NCBI GenBank assembly: GCA_027669155.1
Contig: JAQEDR010000002.1
Coordinates: 1-64,000, forward strand
Direction of reading: 5' to 3'
DNA length: 64,000 bases
From: Peptoniphilaceae bacterium AM52-5BH
GTDB lineage: Bacteria; Bacillota; Clostridia; Tissierellales; Peptoniphilaceae
The notes beneath the pieces were generated by a model. That model was not told where the DNA came from. It did not search any database and worked only from the letters and a program-made list of their open reading frames with translations. Numbering within the stretch: the stretch's first letter is position 1; every line of letters begins with the position of its first letter. Below, in pieces: positions 1 through 9,791 of the stretch. The translations under genes and the position numbers were made by a program.

Positions 1-3000
1 GTTATGCTATCAGGAGATTGGATAGCAAAAGACCTACCAGGAAGATTTTATAAAATAAGCATAAAAGAAAATTCCATTGTTGTAGCTATGGGTGGAGCAA
101 CAGAGGCATCTATATGGTCTAATTATTTAAATGTACCAAGAGAAATACCAAAAGACTGGATATCAATTCCATATGGAAGACCACTTAAAAACCAAATCTA
201 TAGAGTAGTAGATGAATTAGGTAGAATATGCCCTAATTATGTTAAGGGAGAACTTTTAATTGGTGGAGTTGGTGTTGCTAAATGCTACCATGGAGATGAA
301 GACTTAACTAATAGAAAATATTTTAAAAAAGATGGGATTAGGTGGTACAGAACTGGAGATAATGGAAGATTTTGGAATGATGGCACTATTGAATTTCTTG
401 GAAGAAAAGACACTCAAGTAAAAATCAAGGGTCATAGAATTGAGCTTGGGGAAGTTGAAGACGCTATAAGTAAGTTTGTCGGGGTTGAAAAAGTTGTAGT
501 TGATTTTGCAGAAAAAGCAAGCAACAAAAACCTAGTATCCTTTGTAAAAATTGACAAGAATTCTGATAACTTTAGCACTAATAGAGATTTAGAAAAAATA
601 GATACTTCTTTTATTGAAGAAGTAGAAGAAGTTTCTTATGAAAATATAAGGACACAAAATGAAGAATTAAATAAGCTAGTTGTCAAAACTATTATAAATG
701 TCTTTAAAAGCTTTGATATTGATTTAGCAAATAATAGCTACTCAATTGTTGATATTTATAATAAAATTAAGAATTCAAAAAGAAATAGATTTATAATTGA
801 AAATTGGATAAATAAACTTTTATCTTTAAAATATTTAGAATTTAAGAATGAAAAATATTCATTAAGAGAAGATAAGGTTTTTATAAATGAAGATATTTGT
901 AGTAATTCAATAAGCAATTATTTAGAGAATTTAGAATTGGAACTTATAAGAATTTTGTTGGAAGAAAAAGATCCTATAGAATCCTTTTATTCAGATTCAA
1001 ATAAATCCTATATGTCAAAATTTACAGAAGAACTTTTAGGCTATAAAGAATCAATTAATAATATTATAAATTCAATAAAGGCTTGTGCAAAATTAAATAA
1101 TAAGCAAAATATAAAAATCTTAGAGTATGGAACTAGAAATAGCGAACTAACTACTACTATTTTTAAAGAGATTGAAGAATTTGTTAGTGAGTATATTTAT
1201 GCAGATAGTTCTATCTACTTTAGAAATAATCTATCTGATTTGGAGAAAGATAGTAAATTTAAATATATTTGTATAGATGATAATTTAGAAACTTCTTTAG
1301 ATAAAGATAATTTTGACATTGTTATAGCTTTAAACTCAATTCACAGAAACAATGAAAAAAAGACTTTTGTAAAAGAAATGCTAAGTATGTTGAAAGTCAA
1401 TGGACTTATTATTGGTAATGAATTAAAAGATAATAACTTACTACCTATTATTACAGCAGATATAATAAATGAGCATCCATTTAATGAAGTAACACTAGAT
1501 GATTTTGATAATAATGATTGTGAAGTTCTCTATATAAACAATGAAAAAGGGACAGAATACTCTAATTTTATAACTTTCATAATAGCTAACTTAAAAGAAA
1601 ACAAGCCTAACTTTGAAAAATTAAGAAATTATCTATCACATGAAATACCAAGCTATATGATCCCTACTAATTTCTATCAAGTAGATGAAATTCCGTTAAA
1701 TAAAAACGGAAAAGTTGATAGGAAGAAATTGAAAAATAATTTAAAGAGCAAAAATAAAGAAGAAAAGATTGAAATTAATTTTAACACAAAACCAAAAAAT
1801 GAATTGGAGATTATTATATTAAAAATATGGAAAGATATTTTTAATAATGAAAACATAGGTGTAGATAATAATTATTTCTCTGTTGGTGGAGATTCACTAA
1901 TAGCAACATCTATAATTGGAAAATTAAGAAATAAATTAGGAATAAGATTATCTATTAAAGATATATTTGAAAATCCTACTGTTAATGAATTGGCTAGATT
2001 TATAAACAATAACAAATTTAAAGGAATTGAAGATGAACAATTTATAGTTCCAGATAAAACCAACTTGTATGAACCGTTTCCGTTAACAGATGTACAATTT
2101 GCATATTGGATGGGAAGAAACGGAATGTATTCGTTAGGCTCAATAGCGACACATTGTTATTTTGAATTGGATTGTTTAAATATTGAAACAAATAGACTTC
2201 AAAAAGTAATAAATGATATGGTTAAGGATCATTCCATGTTAAGAGCCATTATTTTAAACAATGGAAAACAACAGATATTAAAAAAAGTTCCGCCATTTAT
2301 ATTGGATATTAATAATTTATCTTGTTTTAGCAAAAAAGAGCAGGAAGAAGCACTGAAATCAACTAGAAAGATGATGTCTCACGAAATTTTAAAGGTAGAT
2401 AAATGGCCAGTGTTTAATTTCAAAGTTAGTATTTTAAGTGAAATTAGCTCAAGACTTCATATTAGTTTTGATAATATCATATTAGATGGTTGGAGTATGT
2501 TTCATATTTTAAGTGAGTTAAAAATGAGATATGATGATAAGCATTTTCATATAGAGCTACCGGATGTTTCGTTTAGGGATTATGTTTTAGCAATGGAAAC
2601 AATTAAAAAGACTTCTAAGTATCAAATTGATAAAAAATATTGGCTAGATAGGATAGATAACTTTTTGGAAGCACCGAAGTTTAAAACAATAAAATTAGAA
2701 AATGAAGTAGAAGAACAAACTTTCAACAGAAGAGAAAAGATAATTAATTCTAGTGGATTGAATAAATTAAAAGAAATTGCAAGGGAGAATAATATAACGC
2801 TGGCAACTTTACTAATAACATTGTTTTCCGAAACACTTAGAAAATATTCTTTAAATGATGAGTTTGTATTAAATATTACACAATTTAATAAGGAACAAAT
2901 TCATCCAGATATAAATAAAATTATAGGGGATTTTACTACTTTAACCTATCTTGAAGTAAGACAAAGCACCGAGAACACATTGTTGGGAAAAGCTAAAATA

Positions 3001-3702
3001 CTGCAAAAACAATTGGTTGAAGACACAAAACACAACTCATACAGTGCTGTAGAATTTGGAAGAGAATTAAGAATTAAATACAAAAATGATAGAGAAGCTT
3101 TAATGCCCATAGTATTTACGAGTGGATTAGGTTTATCTGAAGATAGAAAAGATATTTGGTTAGGAGAACTTGTTTACAGTATTTCACAAACACCACAAGT
3201 CTGGCTTGATCATCAAGTGATAGAAATGAATGGAAAATTAAAGATAATATGGGATTCAATTGACGAAATATTTACAACTAAATTATTAGATGAAATGTTT
3301 AATAGCTATGGAGGCTTATTAGATAATATAACAAATAATGATAGCGTATTATTTGACAAAGTTAACTACAAAGGAAACAAAGATAATGTAACGGATGTAC
3401 AAAAAAACATAGATTTGTTAGGTTATCAAGACAATAGAATAAAGAAAAATATCCAAGAAAACGAAGGAGAGTTAGATAATGAAATTCTTGATTCTATCTC
3501 TGAAATTTGGAAAGGGATTTTAAATATAGAAGAAATAAGAAAAGAAGATAATTTCTTCGAGTTAGGCGGTAATTCTTTAAATATGATACAACTATCTAAC
3601 ATATTGCTGGAACGATATAACTTTCATTTAGAATTAGGAAAGTTTATGGAAAATCCTTGTGTAGAAAATTTGGTAATAAATCTGATGAATTATTTGAAAT
3701 AG
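1..3702 (+). CDS. HMWP2-like nonribosomal peptide synthetase, 3' part (A-E-like-PCP-Cy-PCP)
   Basis: The gene is cut by the left edge; coding is open from base 1. Residues are counted from the Met at base 4. The end of a cysteine-type adenylation domain comes first: GGATEASIW near 31-39, YRTGD near 116 and the GRKDTQVKIKG hinge. A methyltransferase-like domain is inserted in it (about 200-545); its SAM motif is degenerate (LEYGTRNS instead of LEIGAGTG), as in the epimerase-type domains of PchE and HMWP2. The A10 lysine is present (NGKVDRKK, K570). A carrier protein follows (GGDSL, Ser631). A heterocyclisation domain comes next (FPLTDVQFAYWMGR; DxxxxDxxS as D823, D828, S831; TPQVWLD). A second carrier protein ends the protein (GGNSL, Ser1191). 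This order matches the C-terminal two thirds of yersiniabactin HMWP2. The expected ArCP-Cy1 and the start of the A domain would lie to the left. Confidence 0.93.
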   Translation, partial: VMLSGDWIAKDLPGRFYKISIKENSIVVAMGGATEASIWSNYLNVPREIPKDWISIPYGRPLKNQIYRVVDELGRICPNYVKGELLIGGVGVAKCYHGDEDLTNRKYFKKDGIRWYRTGDNGRFWNDGTIEFLGRKDTQVKIKGHRIELGEVEDAISKFVGVEKVVVDFAEKASNKNLVSFVKIDKNSDNFSTNRDLEKIDTSFIEEVEEVSYENIRTQNEELNKLVVKTIINVFKSFDIDLANNSYSIVDIYNKIKNSKRNRFIIENWINKLLSLKYLEFKNEKYSLREDKVFINEDICSNSISNYLENLELELIRILLEEKDPIESFYSDSNKSYMSKFTEELLGYKESINNIINSIKACAKLNNKQNIKILEYGTRNSELTTTIFKEIEEFVSEYIYADSSIYFRNNLSDLEKDSKFKYICIDDNLETSLDKDNFDIVIALNSIHRNNEKKTFVKEMLSMLKVNGLIIGNELKDNNLLPIITADIINEHPFNEVTLDDFDNNDCEVLYINNEKGTEYSNFITFIIANLKENKPNFEKLRNYLSHEIPSYMIPTNFYQVDEIPLNKNGKVDRKKLKNNLKSKNKEEKIEINFNTKPKNELEIIILKIWKDIFNNENIGVDNNYFSVGGDSLIATSIIGKLRNKLGIRLSIKDIFENPTVNELARFINNNKFKGIEDEQFIVPDKTNLYEPFPLTDVQFAYWMGRNGMYSLGSIATHCYFELDCLNIETNRLQKVINDMVKDHSMLRAIILNNGKQQILKKVPPFILDINNLSCFSKKEQEEALKSTRKMMSHEILKVDKWPVFNFKVSILSEISSRLHISFDNIILDGWSMFHILSELKMRYDDKHFHIELPDVSFRDYVLAMETIKKTSKYQIDKKYWLDRIDNFLEAPKFKTIKLENEVEEQTFNRREKIINSSGLNKLKEIARENNITLATLLITLFSETLRKYSLNDEFVLNITQFNKEQIHPDINKIIGDFTTLTYLEVRQSTENTLLGKAKILQKQLVEDTKHNSYSAVEFGRELRIKYKNDREALMPIVFTSGLGLSEDRKDIWLGELVYSISQTPQVWLDHQVIEMNGKLKIIWDSIDEIFTTKLLDEMFNSYGGLLDNITNNDSVLFDKVNYKGNKDNVTDVQKNIDLLGYQDNRIKKNIQENEGELDNEILDSISEIWKGILNIEEIRKEDNFFELGGNSLNMIQLSNILLERYNFHLELGKFMENPCVENLVINLMNYLK

Positions 3703-3724
3703 TCTATAGGAAGAAAGGGATATT

Positions 3725-4804
3725 ATGATAAAAGCGATAGTTTGTGGGACAACTTTTGGTCAATCCTATATAAGTGCGATTAAAAAAATGAATAATATTG
3801 AATTAGCAGGCATTTTAGCTTTTGGGAGTAGTCGTTCTGAGAGGTGTGCAGAAGAACATAATGTTCCTCTATACGTTGATGTAAATTCTATACCGAGAAA
3901 TATAGATATTGCATTTGTTGTGATTAAATCTTCTGTATTAGGTGGTAAAGGAACCGAACTATCAAAGAGTCTTTTAAAAAGGGGAATTAATGTTATGCAG
4001 GAACATCCGATTCATTATAGAGAGATAGAGAATTGTTTAAAAGTAGCTAAGCAATTTAATGCATGTTATATGGTAGGAAATCTGTATAATTCCTTGGAGA
4101 CCGTTGAAAAATTTATTGAAGCGGCAATATATTTAAATGAAAAAGATGTTCTTCAACATATAGATATTATGACCTCTTCGCAACTTCTTTATTCATTGAT
4201 AGGTATATTGAACGAAGCGTTACCTTTATTTAGAAGCTTTGATGTAGTTCCAACTTTAACGGAGAAAAGATATCCTTTTAATCGTGTTGTTTTATCAAAT
4301 GGACAGTTGGATATAAATTTACAAATTCATAATGAAATCTCTGATGCAGATGGAAATAATCATATGCACCTTCTTCATAAAATTACTTTTTTTTATAAAA
4401 GCGGAAGATTAGATCTTGAAGATACTTTTGGCTGTGTAACATGGAGAGATAGAATGAATATATCTGATAATATCGTGTTGGGTTCAAAGAATACTGAAAT
4501 TGATTATTTAGCCAAATTAATCTATCTTAGACTAGATAATTATAATAACTTAACATATTCAACTTTACTTTATGAGATTTTTCCAAATGGCATAATGAAA
4601 GAAATTGAGGAGTTCATTAAAAATATTAAACAAGAAAAGATTAATGTTATAAAAACACAAAAGGAAATATTAATTGCAAAAAAATGGGGGCAAGTAATGG
4701 AAGAAATAGGGTTCCCTAGAAATGTTAAATTTGAGGGAAAACATTTCAATCATATACCGGCTTTAAAAAAGATTAGGGATAAAAAAAATGAAACTAAAAG
4801 ATGA
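3725..4804 (+). CDS. Thiazolinyl imide reductase (PchG/Irp3/YbtU family)
   Basis: This 359-residue protein has the N-terminal Rossmann start IVCGTTFGQSY and the Gfo/Idh-type layout of the reductases that convert an NRPS-bound thiazoline to a thiazolidine with NADPH. The motif QEHPIH (H94, H97) and the NLYN tyrosine (Y121) are kept. From memory of Irp3 studies, a histidine and a tyrosine in these places are the proposed proton donors. It is the most complete of three related reductases in this locus, so it is the best candidate for the active enzyme. It begins 22 bases after the HMWP2-like gene and overlaps the next gene by 17 bases, so it is part of the operon. Confidence 0.88.
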   Translation: MIKAIVCGTTFGQSYISAIKKMNNIELAGILAFGSSRSERCAEEHNVPLYVDVNSIPRNIDIAFVVIKSSVLGGKGTELSKSLLKRGINVMQEHPIHYREIENCLKVAKQFNACYMVGNLYNSLETVEKFIEAAIYLNEKDVLQHIDIMTSSQLLYSLIGILNEALPLFRSFDVVPTLTEKRYPFNRVVLSNGQLDINLQIHNEISDADGNNHMHLLHKITFFYKSGRLDLEDTFGCVTWRDRMNISDNIVLGSKNTEIDYLAKLIYLRLDNYNNLTYSTLLYEIFPNGIMKEIEEFIKNIKQEKINVIKTQKEILIAKKWGQVMEEIGFPRNVKFEGKHFNHIPALKKIRDKKNETKR

Positions 4805-6248
4805 TATCACAGACTTAGAATTATTTGATTATTTAAATAAATTGAAAAGACAGGGAATGTTTTTGTTTGTGGAAGATAAAAAATTAAAATACAGAATTAA
4901 TAAAGAATTATATAATGAAGAGCTTATCAATGAAATTAAAGTTAATAAAGAGAATTTACTAAGATATTTATCGAAAGCACAAGAAAACACTTTAGAATTG
5001 AGTTCACTACAGCTGGCTTATATGGCTGGGCAAATAGAAGGAGAGTTTTTAAATAAAGTTAATGCTCATTATTATATTGAATTTGAAAAGCGAAATTTAG
5101 ATATTGACAATCTTGAAAAAAATATTAATTTGCTGATTAGGAAAAATGATATTTTAAGATTAGTTTTATTATCAGAAGGCAAGGGAATTATACTGGATAA
5201 AGTTCCTTTATATAAAGTTTTACAATATAGATATGAAATCCAAGAAGAACGACAAACAATGAGAAAGTCGTTGTCTAATATGATATATAATGTGGAAACA
5301 TGGCCGATGTTTAATTTTGTCGTCGGAAAAAGAAATATTGGAGAAAATAAAAATGATGTACTTCATATTAGTTTTGATTGTTCTGTATTAGATGCATGGA
5401 GTGCAGGGAAAATGATATATCAGTTATTTGCACTATATGAGGGGGAAAAAGTAAGTTTTTCTGATATATCCTACAAGGAATATGTTAGACATCTGAAGAA
5501 ATATAAAGAACTTGAGTTTAATAGAAAACTTTTAATCGCTGCTGAAAGATATTGGGATTCAAGAATAATGTCGCTGCCTAAAACACCGAATTTAAGAACA
5601 AAAGTAGAAATTGAGAATTTAGATGAATATAAGTTTAAAAGAAAAGAATATTGGTTTTCTAAAGATCAGACAGATGGCCTAATATATTATTCAAAACGAA
5701 AATGCGTAACATTGTCAGCAATTTTAATCACTATTTATATGAAAGTATTATCTGAATTAGTTGATGTTGATGAATTAACAATAACAACAACATTATTTGG
5801 TAAGTTACCTGTTGTTAAGAATATAGATGATTTGTTGGGAGAATTTACGAACATAGGATTACTTAGCTATAAAGATGAACATAAATTTATATTAGATTCT
5901 ATTAAGGAAACTCAAAAACAGATATTTAAGTTGTTGGAGTATAGGTGCTTAGACGGTATTAGTATCATAAATAAAATCAGATTACAAGAAAATAAGAAAA
6001 ATAAATTATTTCCAATAGTAGTTACTTGTATGATTGGAGAGAATTATAGTAGTTGTAAAAATGGGTTCCGAGAAATTTGCTCATTAAGTCGAACTCCCCA
6101 AGTTTATCTAGATCACCATATTAGAGTGATTGATGAAAGAATTGTAATTACTTTTGATTATATAGACGAATTATTGTATGAGGAAGATATTGATTGGATT
6201 GTAAAAGAATACACTGATACAGTAAGTGAGATTTGCTCTAATCGCTGA
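4788..6248 (+). CDS. Free-standing NRPS cyclisation (Cy) domain with N-terminal docking domain
   Basis: This 486-residue protein is a single heterocyclisation domain. Residues 1-65 resemble a TubC-type N-terminal docking domain (LFDYLNKLKRQGMFLFVED ... LRYL). After a short linker the Cy core follows: LSSLQLAYMAGQ, DxxxxDxxS as D197, D202, S205, and SRTPQVYLDHH with a closing FDYIDELL. It has no A or PCP domain. The next gene supplies an MT-like-PCP protein, so the two together reproduce the A-less Cy-MT-PCP arrangement at the end of yersiniabactin HMWP1, split into two polypeptides. The docking domain probably attaches it to an upstream carrier protein. Its function as a condensing and cyclising enzyme for cysteine is inferred from the intact motif. 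Confidence 0.87.
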   Translation: MKLKDDITDLELFDYLNKLKRQGMFLFVEDKKLKYRINKELYNEELINEIKVNKENLLRYLSKAQENTLELSSLQLAYMAGQIEGEFLNKVNAHYYIEFEKRNLDIDNLEKNINLLIRKNDILRLVLLSEGKGIILDKVPLYKVLQYRYEIQEERQTMRKSLSNMIYNVETWPMFNFVVGKRNIGENKNDVLHISFDCSVLDAWSAGKMIYQLFALYEGEKVSFSDISYKEYVRHLKKYKELEFNRKLLIAAERYWDSRIMSLPKTPNLRTKVEIENLDEYKFKRKEYWFSKDQTDGLIYYSKRKCVTLSAILITIYMKVLSELVDVDELTITTTLFGKLPVVKNIDDLLGEFTNIGLLSYKDEHKFILDSIKETQKQIFKLLEYRCLDGISIINKIRLQENKKNKLFPIVVTCMIGENYSSCKNGFREICSLSRTPQVYLDHHIRVIDERIVITFDYIDELLYEEDIDWIVKEYTDTVSEICSNR

Positions 6249-6271
6249 TAAATTGATTATGGAGGAATAAT

Positions 6272-7651
6272 ATGCAAAGAAAGCAATATAGTATAGATTA
6301 CATGAAAAGACTTTATAGAGGTGAGTATCAAATAATAATTTCGCAAGATGGCACAAAAACTTGTGTAATTGAACCTGAATTGAAAGAGCTTGGCTCGAAA
6401 TTATTTAAAGTAAATTATATTGATAATGTTAATATGGATTATGGAATAGACAAAAGAGCATATTATATCAAAAAGTTTTTATCAGAATTATTGCGTGAAA
6501 TTAGTACAGAAAAAATAAAAATAGATGACAAGAACAAAACAATTATTAAATATTGGACAAAATATGTAGAAGATTTACAGACTGATGAAATATATGAGAG
6601 GGTAATAGTTGAGGATGCTATTTACAGTAAATTACTAAATAAGCAAGATTTATTTATAGATATTATTGAGAATAATTGTAAAAAGAAGCTTTTGCTTATG
6701 GATAAAGAAATATCACCGAAAGTACTTGGAGTAAGGAGTGAGTTTACTAAGCTTTTATTAAAGAAACTAGTTGAAAATATTAATAATAATAACAAGCATA
6801 ATGATACATTGACAATAGCTATTGTCAATGATTCAGAAAATTTTATAAAAGATAACTTATTCCACGGATTAAAGGGTTCGTATAAAATAATTTCACTGGA
6901 TAACTATTATGAAGAGAAAGTTTTAAAAAAGCAACTATTAGGGAAATTCGATCACATTATTTCTGTTAATTCATTACACCTCATTGAGGATGTTGAGGAT
7001 TTTTTTAAGGCTTCAAAATTAATGTTAAAAGAAAATGGGCAATTACATGTTATTGATTTTGGTAAGATGGATCCAGTTTCTATTCTGACAGCTATCTTTT
7101 TTCAGGAAAAATACCTTGATATAGAAACTGAAAAACGAACACAGTTTTTTTACAGAATTGATTATATTAAAAAGCTAGCTGAGAAATATTATATTAAAAA
7201 CTCATTACTTTCTATAAAAAACAATATCGCTTATTATTTCAAATTAGAAAGCTATACAAATTATCTTGGATTAATAAAAAACTTAGAAAATAATATTGGA
7301 AATTATTTTGATGAGAGTATTGTTTTGTTTTCGTCGAAATCTTTAGATTCATATAACTCTAGAAATGGGATAACAAAAGGACATGTCGATAATTATAATG
7401 AGGATGTAGAGGATATTTTGAAAACGATATGGATTCAAAATTTAGAGATCGATGATGTAAATAAAAATTCTAATTATTTTAAACTTGGTGGGAATAGTTT
7501 ATCTGCAACAAAACTTCTAGTGGAGATAGAAAGAAAATTAAAATGCAAACTTACATTAAATGAAGTTTTTTCAAATCCTGAGTTTGAAGATCTTTTAAAA
7601 TTGATAGATTTAAAACAATTAAATACGGAGATAATAGAAGGTGAAATATGA
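6272..7651 (+). CDS. Degenerate methyltransferase-like domain fused to a peptidyl carrier protein
   Basis: The protein has 459 residues. Residues 1-160 are not recognised. Residues about 175-370 have the fold pattern of a SAM-methyltransferase (FDHIISVNSLHLIEDV then LKENGQLHVIDF), but the glycine-rich SAM loop is missing (LTIAIVNDSENF). Activity as a methyltransferase is therefore unlikely; an epimerase-like or structural role is possible, as in the noncanonical domains embedded in PchE/HMWP2 A domains. Residues 380-455 are a carrier protein with the phosphopantetheine serine in GGNSLSAT (S409). There is no A domain, so cysteine must be loaded in trans. It starts 24 bases after the Cy gene and its stop overlaps the next start (ATGA). 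Confidence 0.8.
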   Translation: MQRKQYSIDYMKRLYRGEYQIIISQDGTKTCVIEPELKELGSKLFKVNYIDNVNMDYGIDKRAYYIKKFLSELLREISTEKIKIDDKNKTIIKYWTKYVEDLQTDEIYERVIVEDAIYSKLLNKQDLFIDIIENNCKKKLLLMDKEISPKVLGVRSEFTKLLLKKLVENINNNNKHNDTLTIAIVNDSENFIKDNLFHGLKGSYKIISLDNYYEEKVLKKQLLGKFDHIISVNSLHLIEDVEDFFKASKLMLKENGQLHVIDFGKMDPVSILTAIFFQEKYLDIETEKRTQFFYRIDYIKKLAEKYYIKNSLLSIKNNIAYYFKLESYTNYLGLIKNLENNIGNYFDESIVLFSSKSLDSYNSRNGITKGHVDNYNEDVEDILKTIWIQNLEIDDVNKNSNYFKLGGNSLSATKLLVEIERKLKCKLTLNEVFSNPEFEDLLKLIDLKQLNTEIIEGEI

Positions 7652-8721
7652 TAGGAATAATTGGAGCTACTGGAGATATTGGTTCGGAATGTACTAAAAT
7701 CCTGAACAATTACGGGCTTCAATCTTTAAAATTAGGATATAGGGAAAAAGAAAAGATTTATAAGAGTAAGAATGTTTTTGAGTTTATAGATTTGGATGAT
7801 ATAAGTACTTGCATTGAGTTTGTTGATGGATGTGACTGTATTATAAATTGTTCGGAGTATTCAGATTCATCAATATTTAACTTAATAGATATAGTTAATA
7901 AAAACAAATGTATTCTCATTGACTTAAGTTATTATAATTTCTATGAGAAAACTATTTTTGGGGGAGGAGTTATATACCATGGAGTTGGTTCATCACCAGG
8001 ATTGATGGAAGCATTGCCGGTCATTATTTCTAAGACTTTCGATAAAACCCTTAGTTTTCAGATACATTACGCATCTAATGGAGAGTTTACTTGTAATGCA
8101 GCCAAAGAATATTTGAAATATTTAAATGAAGAGAGTTTTTATTCAGCATCAATTTTAAACTCAGGAAATATAGAACCTTATTTGGAAGAAAATAAAACGA
8201 TAACGTTGCCAATAAGTAGAGAAAAATGGTTGCCGTTTCCATATATTGATAAAAGAACTCTTAAAGTTTGCAGGCAAATAGAGGTGGAAAATGCCATATT
8301 TTATATGTGTATAAAGAATGGATATGTTTGCAAATTTTTAAGGAACGTCCGTGCTGATGATAAGGAAAATATAAACATAATGGCACAAAAATTAGCAGAT
8401 TTATCCCGTTTGGATAATATTGATAAAAAAGAACTTTGCGGCTTTATATTAGAGGCAATAGGAATCAAAGATAAAAATACAATAAAAGCTAATCTGATTT
8501 TAAAAAGTAAATCTTCAACTAGATTAACAGCTCTGACAGCAGCAGCTGTCTCCATTTTAGCTTTGGAACATGATAATAAATCTGGAGTCAAAGATATGAG
8601 TGAGTTTCCTTGGTTAAATAATTTGCTTGATAAAATGATGGAAATGGACACCACATTTTATTACAGATTGAGCAAGGGAACAAATACGGTATCAGATAAT
8701 ATCTTTGAAGGAGAAATATAA
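7648..8721 (+). CDS. Saccharopine-dehydrogenase-like NAD(P)-dependent oxidoreductase
   Basis: This 357-residue protein begins with a Rossmann nucleotide-binding motif (IGIIGATGDIGSE, GxxGxxG) and has the layout of the saccharopine dehydrogenase/opine-type reductases (GVGSSPGLMEALP after the Rossmann part). Such proteins reduce imines or oxidise secondary amines using NAD(P)H. In this operon it could act on a thiazoline/thiazolidine C=N bond or on an opine-like linkage in the metallophore; neither is proven. The start overlaps the upstream stop, and the next gene starts directly after its stop, so it is translationally coupled in the pathway. It is not part of the classic yersiniabactin or pyochelin gene sets. 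Confidence 0.72.
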   Translation: MIGIIGATGDIGSECTKILNNYGLQSLKLGYREKEKIYKSKNVFEFIDLDDISTCIEFVDGCDCIINCSEYSDSSIFNLIDIVNKNKCILIDLSYYNFYEKTIFGGGVIYHGVGSSPGLMEALPVIISKTFDKTLSFQIHYASNGEFTCNAAKEYLKYLNEESFYSASILNSGNIEPYLEENKTITLPISREKWLPFPYIDKRTLKVCRQIEVENAIFYMCIKNGYVCKFLRNVRADDKENINIMAQKLADLSRLDNIDKKELCGFILEAIGIKDKNTIKANLILKSKSSTRLTALTAAAVSILALEHDNKSGVKDMSEFPWLNNLLDKMMEMDTTFYYRLSKGTNTVSDNIFEGEI

Positions 8722-9771
8722 ATGAAAAAAAGATTAAAAACTATAGTTTGTGGGACAAATTTTGGAGAATTTTATTTATATGCGTTGGAGAAAATGAACT
8801 CGGAATTTGAAATTGTAGGGATTATTGGAAGGGGAAGTGAAAGAACAAAGAAATTTTCAAAAAAATATAATGTACCATTGTATTTTAATGTTGAAGAATT
8901 GCCATCAGATATAGATTTAGCTTGTGTTATTGTTAGAAGCGAGGGAACAGGTGGAGATGGCACAGAATTATGTATGGATTTATTAAGTAAAGGAATACAT
9001 GTAATTCAAGAACAGCCTGTTTATCAAAAACATTTATATAAATGTTACAAGCTGGCAAGAGAAAAAAAACTTATTTACTTAACAGCAAATTTATATTCAA
9101 ATCTTTCAAATATGGAGTGCTTTGCTGAGTATGCAAGAAAATTAAATAAATTTTCTAAGTTAGAATATATAAGCGTTTCGTTTTCTACGCAATTAGCATA
9201 TGTAGCTTTAGATTTATTAGCCATTTCTGGTATTTCAGGTGATTTGGATTTAGATAATGATATAGTTAAAGGATTGGGGCCATTTGATATATTACATGGT
9301 AGGATAGGAATCATACCTATTTTAATAGAATTTAATAATCAATTGAATCCAAAATTCCCCGATTATAATATGCACTTGATGTATAGCTTTAAATTTTATT
9401 ATGAAGATGGCTTATTATCGATAAATGATGCTTATGGAGATGTTGCTTGGCGTCCGAGGACATATATAAAAGGAGCTAAGGATGATTTAAATATAGGCAA
9501 AGAATCAATCTATGAGGTTTTAAATTCTTTAAAAGAAATGAGTACCTCAGAATTTTTTCAAACGCATTGGATTGATTCAGTGAGTTTAGAATTGATTAAA
9601 ATGAAGAACTATATTAAAACAGGGGAACTCGATATTCATCGAGTAAATAGGGAACTATCAACGTCAAAAAAATGGGAAATTTTGCAGAAAAAAGCAGGAT
9701 ATGCAAAGTTTATTGAAACTAATAAAGAGAAGTTGTTTTTGCTGAGTGGTATAAAAATTTTTGATGAGTAA
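8722..9771 (+). CDS. Second thiazolinyl imide reductase homologue (diverged proton-donor motif)
   Basis: This 349-residue protein is a clear relative of the reductase at 3725-4804, with the same N-terminal IVCGTNFGEFY, the GGDGTELC stretch and the NLYS tyrosine (Y125). The EHPxH motif of the first copy is replaced by EQPVY (Q98), so the histidine often proposed as a catalytic acid is absent. It may use another donor, act on a different ring, or serve as a partner subunit. ATG follows the upstream stop directly, with an AAGGAG-like site inside the previous gene. Confidence 0.82.
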   Translation: MKKRLKTIVCGTNFGEFYLYALEKMNSEFEIVGIIGRGSERTKKFSKKYNVPLYFNVEELPSDIDLACVIVRSEGTGGDGTELCMDLLSKGIHVIQEQPVYQKHLYKCYKLAREKKLIYLTANLYSNLSNMECFAEYARKLNKFSKLEYISVSFSTQLAYVALDLLAISGISGDLDLDNDIVKGLGPFDILHGRIGIIPILIEFNNQLNPKFPDYNMHLMYSFKFYYEDGLLSINDAYGDVAWRPRTYIKGAKDDLNIGKESIYEVLNSLKEMSTSEFFQTHWIDSVSLELIKMKNYIKTGELDIHRVNRELSTSKKWEILQKKAGYAKFIETNKEKLFLLSGIKIFDE

Positions 9772-9791
9772 TTTGATAAGGAGGTAAAACA

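Noticed and set aside
4-3702. Complete NRPS gene starting at the ATG at base 4
   Set aside because: The protein begins in mid A domain; the gene is cut by the window edge.
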